NCBI GenBank assembly: GCA_031272895.1
Contig: JAISSW010000016.1
Coordinates: 1-64,000 of the forward strand
DNA: 64,000 nt
Source of the DNA: Clostridium sp.
Lineage (GTDB): Bacteria > Bacillota > Clostridia > Oscillospirales > Acutalibacteraceae
Reading direction: 5' to 3'
The notes beneath the pieces were generated by a model. That model did not search any database and was not told where the DNA came from. It saw only the letters and a list, made by a program, of their open reading frames with translations. The position numbers and the translations under genes are program-made. Below are positions 17,893-26,637 of the stretch, piece after piece. Every line of letters begins with the position of its first letter. Position 1 is the first letter of the stretch.

Positions 17893-18528
17893 TCAACCCA
17901 GTGAGCCGATGAGCGGCTTGATTTCCTTCACCGCCAACGAGCAGATTAGCTTGTGTTCCTTTTTGGATATAAGCCCCTCCGTCTCCATGCCGGAGAGCAA
18001 AATCTCAATTAGGCGAAAGGCGAGTTCGCCTTCAGCAAGTGTCTTGTCCATGTGGGTTTCTTCTTTGGGCGGAACCGTGAGCCTTTCTGCACTCGGTTGT
18101 TGTTTGCGTGCGGTTGCTTTCTTCTTTTTCTTCTCCGCCGAAGCTGCCATGGCTTCTGCACCGTAGCGGGCAATATGATAGCACTCGGCGGAACAATAGA
18201 TACGTTTCTTATTGCCGTAGGCAGAGAACGGTTTTCCGCAAACAGGACACATGTATTCGTATACCGCTCCTTGCGTGACATCTTCCGGGTGCTTATGCCA
18301 CCACGTCATGCGGCACTGCGTCGAGCAAAATTTCCGATTCGGATTGTTTGACGGCGGCAAGAGCTTGTTGCACTGCTTACATAACTGTTTGGGTTTCTTG
18401 CCTTTGCCATTCCGAAGACAATAGGATTTGACGGTACTCATGTTAATTCCAAGACGCTCTGAAATTGCACTATATGGAAAGCCCTCTTCCCTTAATCTTT
18501 CGATATCATTTTTCTGCGTTTGTGTCAT
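17893..18528 (-). CDS. HTH/zinc-finger DNA-binding protein, copy 2 of a recombinase-linked pair
   Basis: The 211-residue protein has an N-terminal helix-turn-helix (GFPYSAISERLGINMSTVKS) and paired cysteines C50/C53 with C68/C72 and C94/C97 with C112/C116, a lysine-rich linker, and a C-terminal helical part (EGLISKKEHKLICSLAVKEI). It parallels the protein at 14354-14956 domain by domain. I start it at 18528 because GAAGGAGC lies upstream; the longer reading to 18594 has no such site and would cover the promoter. Being directly upstream of the recombinase, it could regulate it or act as a directionality factor; this is inference. Confidence 0.72.
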   Translation of the reverse strand: MTQTQKNDIERLREEGFPYSAISERLGINMSTVKSYCLRNGKGKKPKQLCKQCNKLLPPSNNPNRKFCSTQCRMTWWHKHPEDVTQGAVYEYMCPVCGKPFSAYGNKKRIYCSAECYHIARYGAEAMAASAEKKKKKATARKQQPSAERLTVPPKEETHMDKTLAEGELAFRLIEILLSGMETEGLISKKEHKLICSLAVKEIKPLIGSLG

Positions 18529-18565
18529 TGTGATAGCTCCTTCTGAGGATTTTTTTCTCGTACTA

Positions 18566-18627
18566 TCTATCACTCTAAGCCAAAGAAAAGTCAAGCAGAT
18601 TCAAGCGATTTAAGAAAAAGTTATCAA
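18566..18627 (-). promoter_or_regulatory. Promoter with upstream box for HTH/zinc-finger gene copy 2 and recombinase
   Basis: Minus-strand -35 TTGACT (18589-18594) and a weak -10 GATAGA (18566-18571) are 17 bases apart, 37 bases before the ATG. CTTGACTTTTC and, further upstream, TTGATAACTTTT (18616-18627) match the promoter of the paralogue at 15.0 kb. Confidence 0.55.
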
Positions 18628-18660
18628 GTACATCTCTCATTGCGCCAAAGTTGCTTAAGA

Positions 18661-18805
18661 ACCAATTGGTGCATTTTTACACGATTCGTCAGAGAATCGT
18701 GTAATAGTTCGGACAATCGTGAAAAGGTATCGGCGGATTAGGAATCATCTCATTGTATCGTATAAAGAACGCTTAGGCACATCTTCAACCATTCGTTGAT
18801 ACAAT
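18661..18805. repeat. Cluster of short palindromes in a 499-base gene-free stretch
   Basis: The stretch 18529-19027 holds no gene I can support. It contains the perfect palindrome ACCAATTGGT (18661-18670), a 9-bp inverted repeat ACACGATTC/GAATCGTGT with a six-base spacer (18679-18702) and a nearby half-site ACAATCGTG, and ATTGTATC/GATACAAT (18752-18759 and 18798-18805). They could be operators for the HTH proteins or part of a recombination site. From 18842 to 19027 the DNA becomes GC-rich and I see nothing in it. Confidence 0.5.
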
Positions 18806-18838
18806 AAAACCGCCTTGCACAGGGGCGGTTTTGTTGTT
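18806..18838. terminator. Bidirectional Rho-independent terminator
   Basis: AAAACCGCC (18806-18814) pairs with GGCGGTTTT (18824-18832) around a nine-base loop, with T-rich sequence on both sides. It probably ends minus-strand transcription from the radical SAM gene about 190 bases upstream. Confidence 0.75.
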
Positions 18839-19027
18839 TGATATGCCTTTAAAAGCCCGTAAACACTGGATTTTCGGCTGGCTCAAGTTTTGCAGGGTGG
18901 TTCGCTTTGCTCCGCTGGCGTATCGTCACTCTCCGTTGTCGCGGGTGCTGCGGCAAAGAGTTGCACACTCTTTTGGCAAAAAGGGTGCAAAATTGGGTAG
19001 GGGGGCGAATTGAAACTTCATGTTTTT

Positions 19028-19894
19028 TCAGCCGGAAATGTTGAAATTCCATTCTTCTTTGGGCTGCATTTCGCTCAGCCACAACTGCTCATCGCCAGAG
19101 CAATCTGCCCTGACAATCCACTGTTCCGGGTCGGTCTCCTCCGTGCTCAGGAGCACATCAGGCGCGAGTTCTCGCAGGCATTTTTTGATATACAAGCGCT
19201 TGCCCGCAGGACGCAGCAGTGCCAGCGCGTCGACCAAAAATCCCCGCCAGTCAACGCCCCTGTCGAGCCCCTTGTAGTTGTTGAGTTTGCCGATTTTGTA
19301 GTGGTCGACGCTGCCATCGTGCAGCGTGCGTTCAATCAGACGCAGACTTTCGGCCGGCTCAATGACGGGCTCGAAACTCGCGAAGGTGTAGATCCCCGCG
19401 CCGTGCAGCTCCGCAAGCGTCGAGAGCCTGTCCTTCGGCAGCGACGCCCCCGGTTCCCACTGGCGACTCTTCTCAGGATCAAAAAATGTGAGTGTTGACC
19501 CGACGGTAATGCGCTCGCCGAACGCCTTGAAAACATCCAGATCCCTCAGCATTTTCCTGCCGCCCTTCGAGAGTACGGCGACCGGCGCACGGTAGGAGTT
19601 CAGCAACTCCAAAGCGGCGCGGGTAGTAGCACTGTCGTCGGCGTTGTTGCAGTATACATCGCCGATGAACGAGAGCAAGATTTGCTTGTCATAACGCTGT
19701 TTGCGAAGGTCTTGTTCCAAATAGCGCAGCACGTTACGTCGCGGCACGGGACGCCCGAAATAGTCCTGCTCACGCCGTTGGAGCGTGTGCGGCGCGTAAC
19801 AGTAGGCGCAGTGGTGTGAGCAGCCGATATAGATGTTCAGGGCGAAAGGGCTGTACTCCTTTGCCATGCCAGACGGTGTGTAAATGATGGGCAT
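19028..19894 (-). CDS. Radical SAM protein of the spore-photoproduct-lyase-like/Rv2578c family
   Basis: The 288-residue enzyme carries the radical SAM cluster motif C25-x3-C29-x2-C32 (CSHHCAYC) preceded by the NIYIGC strand, and the following YAPHTLQR segment typical of the family often annotated SplB-like or Rv2578c-like. Its reaction is not known; it lacks the true spore photoproduct lyase architecture. The ATG at 19894 follows a strong AAGGAGG site; a longer reading to 20005 is not supported and would overlap rsmI. Codon use looks different from the rsmI side, so it may belong to the island or be a separate insertion. Confidence 0.82.
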   Translation of the reverse strand: MPIIYTPSGMAKEYSPFALNIYIGCSHHCAYCYAPHTLQRREQDYFGRPVPRRNVLRYLEQDLRKQRYDKQILLSFIGDVYCNNADDSATTRAALELLNSYRAPVAVLSKGGRKMLRDLDVFKAFGERITVGSTLTFFDPEKSRQWEPGASLPKDRLSTLAELHGAGIYTFASFEPVIEPAESLRLIERTLHDGSVDHYKIGKLNNYKGLDRGVDWRGFLVDALALLRPAGKRLYIKKCLRELAPDVLLSTEETDPEQWIVRADCSGDEQLWLSEMQPKEEWNFNISG

Positions 19895-19992
19895 ATGCGC
19901 CTCCTTCAGGGCTTCAGAAAATATCCGTAATGCTTCGTGTATGCGTCGACTACTTCGTAATACCGAAGCACGGCATTTCACGGTAAGCTTAG

Positions 19993-20820
19993 TTAATCCC
20001 CGCAAATGGCTCTGTAAATCTGCGCACGAGATACCCCGCTTTCCTTGGCGGCTTTTTTTGCGGCGGCTGTGGGGCTTTCTCCCTCTTCAAGCAGAGCTTT
20101 TGCAAGCGCTACAGCCTGCTCAAGGCTCAGGCTTTCGGGCTTTGGTTTCTCCGCTCCGGCGACTACAAGCACATATTCCCCCCGCGGCGGTTTTTCGTCG
20201 CAGCGCAGCAACGCCTCGCTAAGTGTGCAGCGCACTACCTCCTCATGGAGCTTTGTCAGCTCGCGGCAAAGGGCAATTTGCCTGTCGCCAAGGTACTCAA
20301 GCAGGTCCCTTAGGGTATAGCGCAGCTTGTGCGGCGCCTCGTAAAAAACAAGGGTGCGCCTTTCGCTCCTTAGCTCCTCCAAATGCTCCCGCCGCGCGGA
20401 GGTATTTGTGCTCAAAAAGCCCTCAAAGCAAAACCTGCCGCAGGGCATTCCGCAGATTGCCAGCGCCGTGGCAAACGCCGTCGGGCCGGGTACGGACTCA
20501 ACGGCAATGCCCGCTTCCCTTGCCGCACGGACAAGCTCTTCGCCGGGGTCGGATATTGCGGGCATACCCGCGTCGGTAACAAGGGCGCAGCTCTCCCCGC
20601 AAAGCAAGCGCTCTATGATTCTCTCCCCGCTCTCGCGGCGATTATGCTCGTGGTAAGAAACAAGCGACTTGCGCAGCCCTATGTGCGCAAGCAGCTTTGC
20701 CGTCACGCGGGTATCCTCCGCGGCTATAAAGTCCACGGCGGACAGCAACTCGGCGCCCCTTGGGGAAAAATCCCCCAAGTTGCCGATTGGCGTACCAACA
20801 ACAAACAGCCTGCCGCCCAT
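19993..20820 (-). CDS. rsmI: 16S rRNA (cytidine(1402)-2'-O)-methyltransferase RsmI
   Basis: RsmI 2'-O-methylates C1402 of 16S rRNA in the ribosomal decoding centre. The 275-residue product has the family's opening VVGTPIGNLGDFSPR, the AAEDTRVT stretch, VTDAGMPAISDPG, the VPGPTAFATALA SAM-binding segment, FYEAPHKL and a C-terminal helical domain. It is the last gene of the five-gene minus-strand operon starting with ileS, two bases after mltG. Length and motifs are complete. Confidence 0.95.
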   Translation of the reverse strand: MGGRLFVVGTPIGNLGDFSPRGAELLSAVDFIAAEDTRVTAKLLAHIGLRKSLVSYHEHNRRESGERIIERLLCGESCALVTDAGMPAISDPGEELVRAAREAGIAVESVPGPTAFATALAICGMPCGRFCFEGFLSTNTSARREHLEELRSERRTLVFYEAPHKLRYTLRDLLEYLGDRQIALCRELTKLHEEVVRCTLSEALLRCDEKPPRGEYVLVVAGAEKPKPESLSLEQAVALAKALLEEGESPTAAAKKAAKESGVSRAQIYRAICGD

Positions 20821-20822
20821 GG

Positions 20823-22169
20823 TCAGTTCATTGCGCGGATTTGCTGCAAGGTTACGTCAAACTCCTTTTGGGTTTGGCAGTAATAGATTTTGCCGTACTT
20901 GTCGTGCACAAAGTAATAATAGCTCTTGCCGTCGGGGGATTCCGGGTTGAGCGCGGCCTCAATCGCCGCCTCTCCCGGGCTGCAGATAGGTCCGGGCGGC
21001 AAGCCCTTTACCGCCTCGCTGCCGTTGGTGTTATACAGCTTGGTGTAGGCCTCCTTCTGCGCATTTGTCAGGTAAACCTGCGCAAAAAGGGTGATATATT
21101 CCATTGTGGAATCGCAGCCGATTGAGGGCCAGGCCGCCGAATGGTTAAGCCGGTTATGGATAACGTAGCTAATTCCCTTCATTTGGGCATTGTCGCCCGC
21201 TTCTTTTTGTATTATTGACGCAAGCGTTATGACCTCGTCCATGGTCATTCCAAGGGCGTCCGCTTTCTTTTGGTATGCTGCCGTCCAGCGGCTTTCGTAG
21301 GCGCTCAGCAGGCGGCGCAGCACGCTGTTGGCGTCCTCGCCCTCATAAAACTCATACTGTGCGGGGAAGAGATAGCCCTCCAGCTTATACGGTCGTGTTG
21401 AGTCCGCGGGGACATCCTTTAGGAATTCATAATCAAAGCTGACGTTTTGCATTGCCTGGTATAGATGCTCCTTACGGCAGACACCCATCTCCTGCAAGCG
21501 GTCAAAAATCTGCGGTATAGTGTAGCCCTCCGGGAAAACAACGGTTATAGTCTTTGCGCTTGCGGGCAGGCTCTTAAAGGTGTTAAGCAAGCCCTCCAAG
21601 CCCTCGTTTGCCTTAACGTAATAAACGCCGGTGAGGTAGTTTGGCTTAATCTCATTGCCGTCCTTATCCTTGCTTGTGTGGAACACCTTGTAGAACAGCT
21701 TGCAGAACCATTTTTGGCGGATAAGCCCGTCTTCCTTGAGTATGTCTATAATTTCGTTGGTTTCGGCCCCCTGCGGAATACTTACCATAACAAGGTCGTC
21801 GTCACGGTCAAACGCAAGTATGTCGTTCATGCAAATGCCGCCCCAAAAGGCAAGCAGGGTGCTGCAAATAACCAGCAGCACACTTATCAGCACGGATTTG
21901 CCCACCGCCGCCGAGGTTGAATTTTTGCGGCGCTTTTTCTTTGTGCCCTGCTTTGCGGCTGCAGGCTTAACGGCATGGGAGCTAATCGGCTGCTTTGACC
22001 CCGGCGCGGACGCAAAATACACTCCGCGCTTTTCGGCCGACTTTCTTTCTCCCGCAGTCGGCGCTTGCTGACTGCCGCCGAACTCACCGTCGTCAAAATT
22101 GACCACAAAGCCGCGGCGCACGTTCGGAGAACGCCGGTCCTCGCCGTTTGGGAATTGGTTTTCCGCCAT
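20823..22169 (-). CDS. mltG: Endolytic murein transglycosylase MltG
   Basis: MltG cuts nascent peptidoglycan strands at the membrane and is thought to set glycan length. The 448-residue protein has a basic cytoplasmic N-terminus of about 90 residues, one membrane helix (about 91-113), a LysM-like region and the YceG catalytic domain with Glu323 in IIQKEAG, followed by IHNRLN and the GLPPGPICSPG motif. I chose the ATG at 22169, ten bases after GGGAGG; a TTG two codons upstream is possible. It sits two bases downstream of the 5-FCL gene. Confidence 0.94.
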   Translation of the reverse strand: MAENQFPNGEDRRSPNVRRGFVVNFDDGEFGGSQQAPTAGERKSAEKRGVYFASAPGSKQPISSHAVKPAAAKQGTKKKRRKNSTSAAVGKSVLISVLLVICSTLLAFWGGICMNDILAFDRDDDLVMVSIPQGAETNEIIDILKEDGLIRQKWFCKLFYKVFHTSKDKDGNEIKPNYLTGVYYVKANEGLEGLLNTFKSLPASAKTITVVFPEGYTIPQIFDRLQEMGVCRKEHLYQAMQNVSFDYEFLKDVPADSTRPYKLEGYLFPAQYEFYEGEDANSVLRRLLSAYESRWTAAYQKKADALGMTMDEVITLASIIQKEAGDNAQMKGISYVIHNRLNHSAAWPSIGCDSTMEYITLFAQVYLTNAQKEAYTKLYNTNGSEAVKGLPPGPICSPGEAAIEAALNPESPDGKSYYYFVHDKYGKIYYCQTQKEFDVTLQQIRAMN

Positions 22170-22171
22170 AG

Positions 22172-22759
22172 TCAATAATCCTCCCTTGCGCGCAAAAGGC
22201 GCTTTTCTGTTATAACAATCGGCAGGTGCCTGTCAAACCTGCCGCAGGGGACGTGCGGGCGAACACAACCCTCGTAGCACAGCCCCGCCGCCCTGCCCGG
22301 GAAAGCGGCAAGGAACCTATCGTAATACCCCTTGCCGAAGCCAAGCCTCGCCCCGCTTGAATCAAACGAAAGCCCCGGGACAAGGCAAAGGCTCTCCTCG
22401 CTTGGGACTGCCAGAGGGCAAGCGCTTTTTGGCTCGGGTACGCCGAAAGTCCCCGGCTCAAGCTCCTCCCAGGAGGAAATAAGGCAGAACTCCATTTCAC
22501 GCGTGTTCGGCACGCAGCGCGGAACGGCTACCTCCTTGCCCGCTGCCCACGCCGCCTCAATAATTCCGCGGGTGTCAACCTCCAGCGCACCGGAAACATA
22601 GCTGTAAAGGCTTTTAGCTTCACGGTATTGCCACAGCGCCAAAACACGGTTGCGTATGCGTGAATCAAGCGCGGCTTTTTCCTGCTCGCCCAGCTTGGAA
22701 CGCCAGCGCTTACACTGTGCGCGGATTTCGTTCTTTTCCGCCCTGATGTCGCCGGTCAT
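22172..22759 (-). CDS. 5-formyltetrahydrofolate cyclo-ligase
   Basis: The enzyme converts 5-formyl-THF to 5,10-methenyl-THF using ATP. The 195-residue product has the N-terminal basic helix, SYVSGALEVDT, and the ATP/folate-binding signature GFGKGYYDRFL with preceding VPGLSFD. Complete length. The start overlaps the DJ-1 stop by four bases (ATGA). It is a member of the ileS-rsmI operon, where it serves general folate metabolism with no evident link to its neighbours. Confidence 0.93.
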   Translation of the reverse strand: MTGDIRAEKNEIRAQCKRWRSKLGEQEKAALDSRIRNRVLALWQYREAKSLYSYVSGALEVDTRGIIEAAWAAGKEVAVPRCVPNTREMEFCLISSWEELEPGTFGVPEPKSACPLAVPSEESLCLVPGLSFDSSGARLGFGKGYYDRFLAAFPGRAAGLCYEGCVRPHVPCGRFDRHLPIVITEKRLLRAREDY

Positions 22760-23325
22760 AGCGCTCTCTCCGGCAGCTGCATGGCAAGCAGGGTATCCCT
22801 TGCCTTGGCCTCGCCCACAAAGCGCTTGGCTATAGCCTGCGCAAACTGCAGGCTGCAGCCGGCACCCCTTGCGGTGATTATGTCCCCGTCCTCAACAACA
22901 TATTCGTTCCCAAGGCTCGCGCCGCCCTCAAGCAGCTCAGCCTCATAGCCGGGGAAGCAGGTCGCCCTTTTGCCCCGGAGCAGCCCAACGTGCGCCAAAA
23001 TGGACGGCGCCGCGCAGATTGCCGCAATAAGCAGCCTGTTTTTGCGCGCATACTCAATGGCACATTGCACTGCTTCGGAGGCTTCTAAATTGGTTGTGCC
23101 GGGCAGTCCGCCGGGTAAAACAACAGCCTCGAAGCCATCCCAAGGGATTTCATCGGCTCGCCCCTCCGGTTCCCAATCGCTCATGACACATATTCCGTGC
23201 GCGCCACGGATAAGCTTGCCGCCAATGCCTATTGTCTGCACCTCAAGCCCGCAGCGCCGCAGGAAATCCACCGTAGCAAGCGCCTCAATTTCCTCAAAGC
23301 TGTCCGCAAGGAACACCGCAATCAC
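22756..23325 (-). CDS. DJ-1/PfpI family protein
   Basis: A 189-residue member of the DJ-1 group. The nucleophile elbow AAIC(104)AAP, the acidic residue in SFEEIEA near residue 14, and VLPGG at about 69-73 are all present. Family members are described as glyoxalases, deglycases or chaperones, and the exact activity here cannot be read from sequence. It overlaps ileS and the 5-FCL gene by four bases on either side, so all three should be translated in a coupled way. Confidence 0.9.
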   Translation of the reverse strand: MIAVFLADSFEEIEALATVDFLRRCGLEVQTIGIGGKLIRGAHGICVMSDWEPEGRADEIPWDGFEAVVLPGGLPGTTNLEASEAVQCAIEYARKNRLLIAAICAAPSILAHVGLLRGKRATCFPGYEAELLEGGASLGNEYVVEDGDIITARGAGCSLQFAQAIAKRFVGEAKARDTLLAMQLPERAL

Positions 23326-26300
23326 AGTCCAAGCACCTCCAAGCTTATCTCGCCCTCCGGCAAGGTAATCAGCTTTACAGCGGCGCCCGCAAGGCTTTGG
23401 TTCAGTTCAAGGGAATCCGCCAAAAGCTCTGCGGCAATTTCACCCCTGCGTTCCTCCAGCGCCGCCAAAAGGAATGCGCTTTTGGTCTGCGCCGCCGCAC
23501 GGATTCTCTGCTCCACCCGCAGACCGCTATCCTTGCGCAGCACTTGGAATTGCCGCAAAATATCACGCACGGCGCCTTCCTTCTTCAGCTCCTCGGTCAG
23601 CTCTGTGTTAAGCGCCAGGGTCAGACCCTCGTCCACCTCCGCGGCGGCAATGCCGGGGCGTGTTGCGTTGCTGATTGTGAACAATTCTGCGCCCAAAGGC
23701 TCTGTAAAGCCCGCGACCTTTACAGCTCCTTGCTCGAATTCTGCGGACATTCGGCGCATTTCGTCGGCGCCCGCTCCCGCCAAAGCAGCCTTAAGCTTGT
23801 TTGCCTCCCCCTTTAACGCCGCGCCCGCCGCCTTGAAGTTAACCCCAAGCTGCTTGCAGGTCAGCTCGGTAAAATCCGGCAAAAGCTTAATTTCCTTTAT
23901 GTTCAGCTCATCAAGTATCTGCTTTTCAAAGCCCTGAATATCCGCCGCGCCGCACAGGTAGAGCGTACTTAGCGGCTGACGTACCTTAAGCTGCTTTTCG
24001 TTGCGCAGCTTAAGCGCCACGGCAATTACCTCCCGCACGGTTGCAACGCGGCTGAGCAGCGCGTCGTCCGCCTGCGCCGGGAAAGGCTCCGCCCAGTCCC
24101 CGTGGTGTACACTGATTTCGCTTGAGGGCAGGAGCTTGCGTGTTAATTCCTGCCAAATATGCTCCGTCATAAAGGGAATGACGGGCGCCATGGTGCGCAG
24201 CATGGAATCCAACGCAAAAAACAGGCAGTAATAGGCGTTGCGCTTATCCTCCTCGTCGCCCGACTTCCAAAAGCGGCGGCGGTTGGAGCGGATATACCAA
24301 TTTGATACATCGTCCACAAGCAGCTCAAACTCACGCACTAGCACGTTCGTTTTGAAGTCCTCCATCGCCTGCGTCGCCGCGGCAATATATTTGTTCGTGC
24401 GCAGCAGCAACCATTTATCCATCAGCGGAAGCTCGGCAAAATCAGGTGTATAGCCTTCTAAGCTCGGCTTGTCAAGCTCGGCATAGGTTTGGAAGAAAGT
24501 GAAGATATTCCAAAAGGACAGCAGCTTCCTGCGTGCCTCGTCGCCAAGGGAGTAGCCAAAGCGCACGTCCGCCGTGTAGTTTGCTCCGGCGTAGAGATAA
24601 CGTATTGCGTCCGCGCCGATTATTTCCGCCGCGTCATTGAAGTCTATAAAGGTCCGCTTGTCGCTCTTGCTGAATTTGCCTCCGTCCTCTTTGATAACAG
24701 AGGAGTGGGCAAGCACACGCTTATATGGGGCGCAATCCTCCAGAACAACGGACATGAACAGCATTGAATAGAACCACAGGCGTATTTGCTCGCGCATTTC
24801 CGTTATCCAGTCCGCCGGGAAGTGCTTTTGCCAATACTCCCTATTGGAGAAATAGCCCATGGTGGAATAGGGAACGATGCCGGCGTCCAGCCAAACATCT
24901 CCCGTTTCCGCAACACGGCTGACCTTTTTGCCGCATTTCGGGCAAGTGATTTGTATTCCATCTATCCACGGGCGGTGCAGCTCCGGCAGAACCTCGCTCA
25001 GGTCACTCCCGGACAGCCGCTCAAGCTCCTCGCGCGAGCTAACCACAGTCAGCTCTCCGCAGTCGCAGGGATAAAACGGCAGCGGCAAACCATAATAGCG
25101 CTTACGGCTTATGTTCCAGTCGCCCATGTTGTTCAGCCAGTCAAGCATACGCTTAAGCCCGCTCTCCGGCTCCCACTTGACGCTTTCCGCGGCACGGATT
25201 AGCCGCGGCTTAAGCTCTGCGGTAGCAATATACCACGCGGGTACAAGGCGGAAAATGACCTCGTGCTTACAGCGCCAGCAGACAGGGTAGCTATGCTCGT
25301 GCGGCTCTACTTTATATAGCTTGCCGCGCTTTTCCAGTTCTTCGAATACCTCTTGCGCAATATCGTGGCTGTCCTTGCCGCTTAAGAACCCGAAGCCCTC
25401 CAAGAACACGCCGCCGTCGTCCACCGGCATTACGTTCGGCAGCCCCAATTCCTGACCCAAGGCAAAGTCCTCCGCGCCGCAGCCGGGGGCAATATGCACC
25501 ACGCCAACACCCTCCAAGGCGTCAACCTCGTACCAGGGTACAATCTTATGCTCCGCGTCCTTAAGCGCCGGCAGCTCAGGGAAGCAGGTTTCATATTTAA
25601 GCCCAAGCAGCTCCTCGCCCTTGAAGAAGCGAAGAACCTCCGTCTTGTCCTCACCTAAAATTTTGATTGCCGCCTTACCCAAAACCAAAACCGCATCGTC
25701 ACTTTTAACGCGCACCTCCGCATATTCCTGCTGAGGATTGACCGCCAGCGCCACGTTTGAGGAAAGGGTCCACGGCGTAGTAGTCCACACAAGGATTTTG
25801 CGCCCGTCCTCAATCGGCAGCTTGAAGAAAACACTGTTGTGCGTCATGATTTTGTAAGAGCCGGTCATCTCATGCTCCGAAAGGGAGGTGCCGCAGCGAG
25901 GGCACCAGGGCATGGGGCGGTGCTCTTGGCGCAGCCAGCCGTTCTGGTGACACTTTTTAAGGAAGAACCAAATTCCCTGAATGTTTTCGTCCGTGTTGGT
26001 GAAGTAGGAATTATCCCAGTCCATCCACTGCCCCAAGCGCTTGGATTGCTCCGTGATTATATCCGCGTAATGCTTAACACGCGCTTTGCAGGCGGCGGTG
26101 AATTTATCCAGCCCATATTCCTCAATGTCCTTTTTGGTGGCAAAGCCAAGGTCCTTTTCAACCTCGACCTCTACCCAAAGCCCTTGGGAGTCAAAGCCGT
26201 TTTGGAAGCGGCAGTCATAGCCGCGGCGTGTTTTGTAGCGGATAAAGATATCCTTAAGGCTGCGTCCCCAGGCATGGTGAATACCCATGGGGTTGTTTGC

Positions 26301-26465
26301 CGTTATTGGGCCGTCAATAAAGCGGAACGGCTCATGCCCCGCCACCTTTTTGCGCAGCTTCTCAAAGCACTCCTCGCGTGCCCAAAAATCAATTATGTCG
26401 TGTTCAATTTTGACGAACAGGTTCTCCTTTGCGCCCTGCGCCGCGTTAACGCCTTGCTCTGCCAT
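23322..26465 (-). CDS. ileS: Isoleucyl-tRNA synthetase, IleRS2-like with swapped GIHH signature
   Basis: IleS charges tRNA-Ile. The 1,047-residue class I enzyme has the CP1 editing domain (WTTTPWTLSSN), a KFSKS signature loop, the WCPRCGTSLSEHEM zinc-like segment and a long C-terminal part. At residues 61-64, where HIGH is expected in front of LKD, it reads GIHH (bases 26274-26285), so His and Gly are exchanged at the first and third positions. This swap is known from some IleRS2 enzymes and linked to very strong mupirocin resistance. I start at the ATG at 26465; a start at 26519 is possible but lacks a ribosome-binding site. First gene of the operon. Confidence 0.95.
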   Translation of the reverse strand: MAEQGVNAAQGAKENLFVKIEHDIIDFWAREECFEKLRKKVAGHEPFRFIDGPITANNPMGIHHAWGRSLKDIFIRYKTRRGYDCRFQNGFDSQGLWVEVEVEKDLGFATKKDIEEYGLDKFTAACKARVKHYADIITEQSKRLGQWMDWDNSYFTNTDENIQGIWFFLKKCHQNGWLRQEHRPMPWCPRCGTSLSEHEMTGSYKIMTHNSVFFKLPIEDGRKILVWTTTPWTLSSNVALAVNPQQEYAEVRVKSDDAVLVLGKAAIKILGEDKTEVLRFFKGEELLGLKYETCFPELPALKDAEHKIVPWYEVDALEGVGVVHIAPGCGAEDFALGQELGLPNVMPVDDGGVFLEGFGFLSGKDSHDIAQEVFEELEKRGKLYKVEPHEHSYPVCWRCKHEVIFRLVPAWYIATAELKPRLIRAAESVKWEPESGLKRMLDWLNNMGDWNISRKRYYGLPLPFYPCDCGELTVVSSREELERLSGSDLSEVLPELHRPWIDGIQITCPKCGKKVSRVAETGDVWLDAGIVPYSTMGYFSNREYWQKHFPADWITEMREQIRLWFYSMLFMSVVLEDCAPYKRVLAHSSVIKEDGGKFSKSDKRTFIDFNDAAEIIGADAIRYLYAGANYTADVRFGYSLGDEARRKLLSFWNIFTFFQTYAELDKPSLEGYTPDFAELPLMDKWLLLRTNKYIAAATQAMEDFKTNVLVREFELLVDDVSNWYIRSNRRRFWKSGDEEDKRNAYYCLFFALDSMLRTMAPVIPFMTEHIWQELTRKLLPSSEISVHHGDWAEPFPAQADDALLSRVATVREVIAVALKLRNEKQLKVRQPLSTLYLCGAADIQGFEKQILDELNIKEIKLLPDFTELTCKQLGVNFKAAGAALKGEANKLKAALAGAGADEMRRMSAEFEQGAVKVAGFTEPLGAELFTISNATRPGIAAAEVDEGLTLALNTELTEELKKEGAVRDILRQFQVLRKDSGLRVEQRIRAAAQTKSAFLLAALEERRGEIAAELLADSLELNQSLAGAAVKLITLPEGEISLEVLGL

Positions 26466-26533
26466 TGCTTGCCGCCCCTTGTTGTTTTGGTTAGCCGCCG
26501 CAGTGTGTTTTTGCCACATCTACAGTCTGCAAT

Positions 26534-26562
26534 AGTATAACAGAAAAAAGCGCGAAGGGCAA
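26534..26562 (-). promoter_or_regulatory. Promoter of the ileS operon
   Basis: Minus-strand TTGCCC (26557-26562) and TATACT (26534-26539) with 17 bases between. The leader to the ileS ATG is about 60 bases, too short for a T-box. Confidence 0.65.
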
Positions 26563-26569
26563 GGGGGCG

Positions 26570-26598
26570 TTGCAATATTTTTTGGAATGTGCTATAAT
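26570..26598 (+). promoter_or_regulatory. Promoter of LCP gene 1
   Basis: TTGCAA (26570-26575) and a consensus TATAAT (26593-26598) are 17 bases apart, followed by GGAGG at about 26620 and the ATG at 26638. It is divergent to the ileS promoter. Confidence 0.75.
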
Positions 26599-26637
26599 TC
26601 GCGGGCGAGATAACGCATATGGAGGTACAAAACCAAA

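Noticed and set aside
26466-26533. T-box riboswitch in front of ileS (also considered for alaS and valS)
   Set aside because: All three leaders are far too short for a T-box and no specifier-antiterminator structure was seen.
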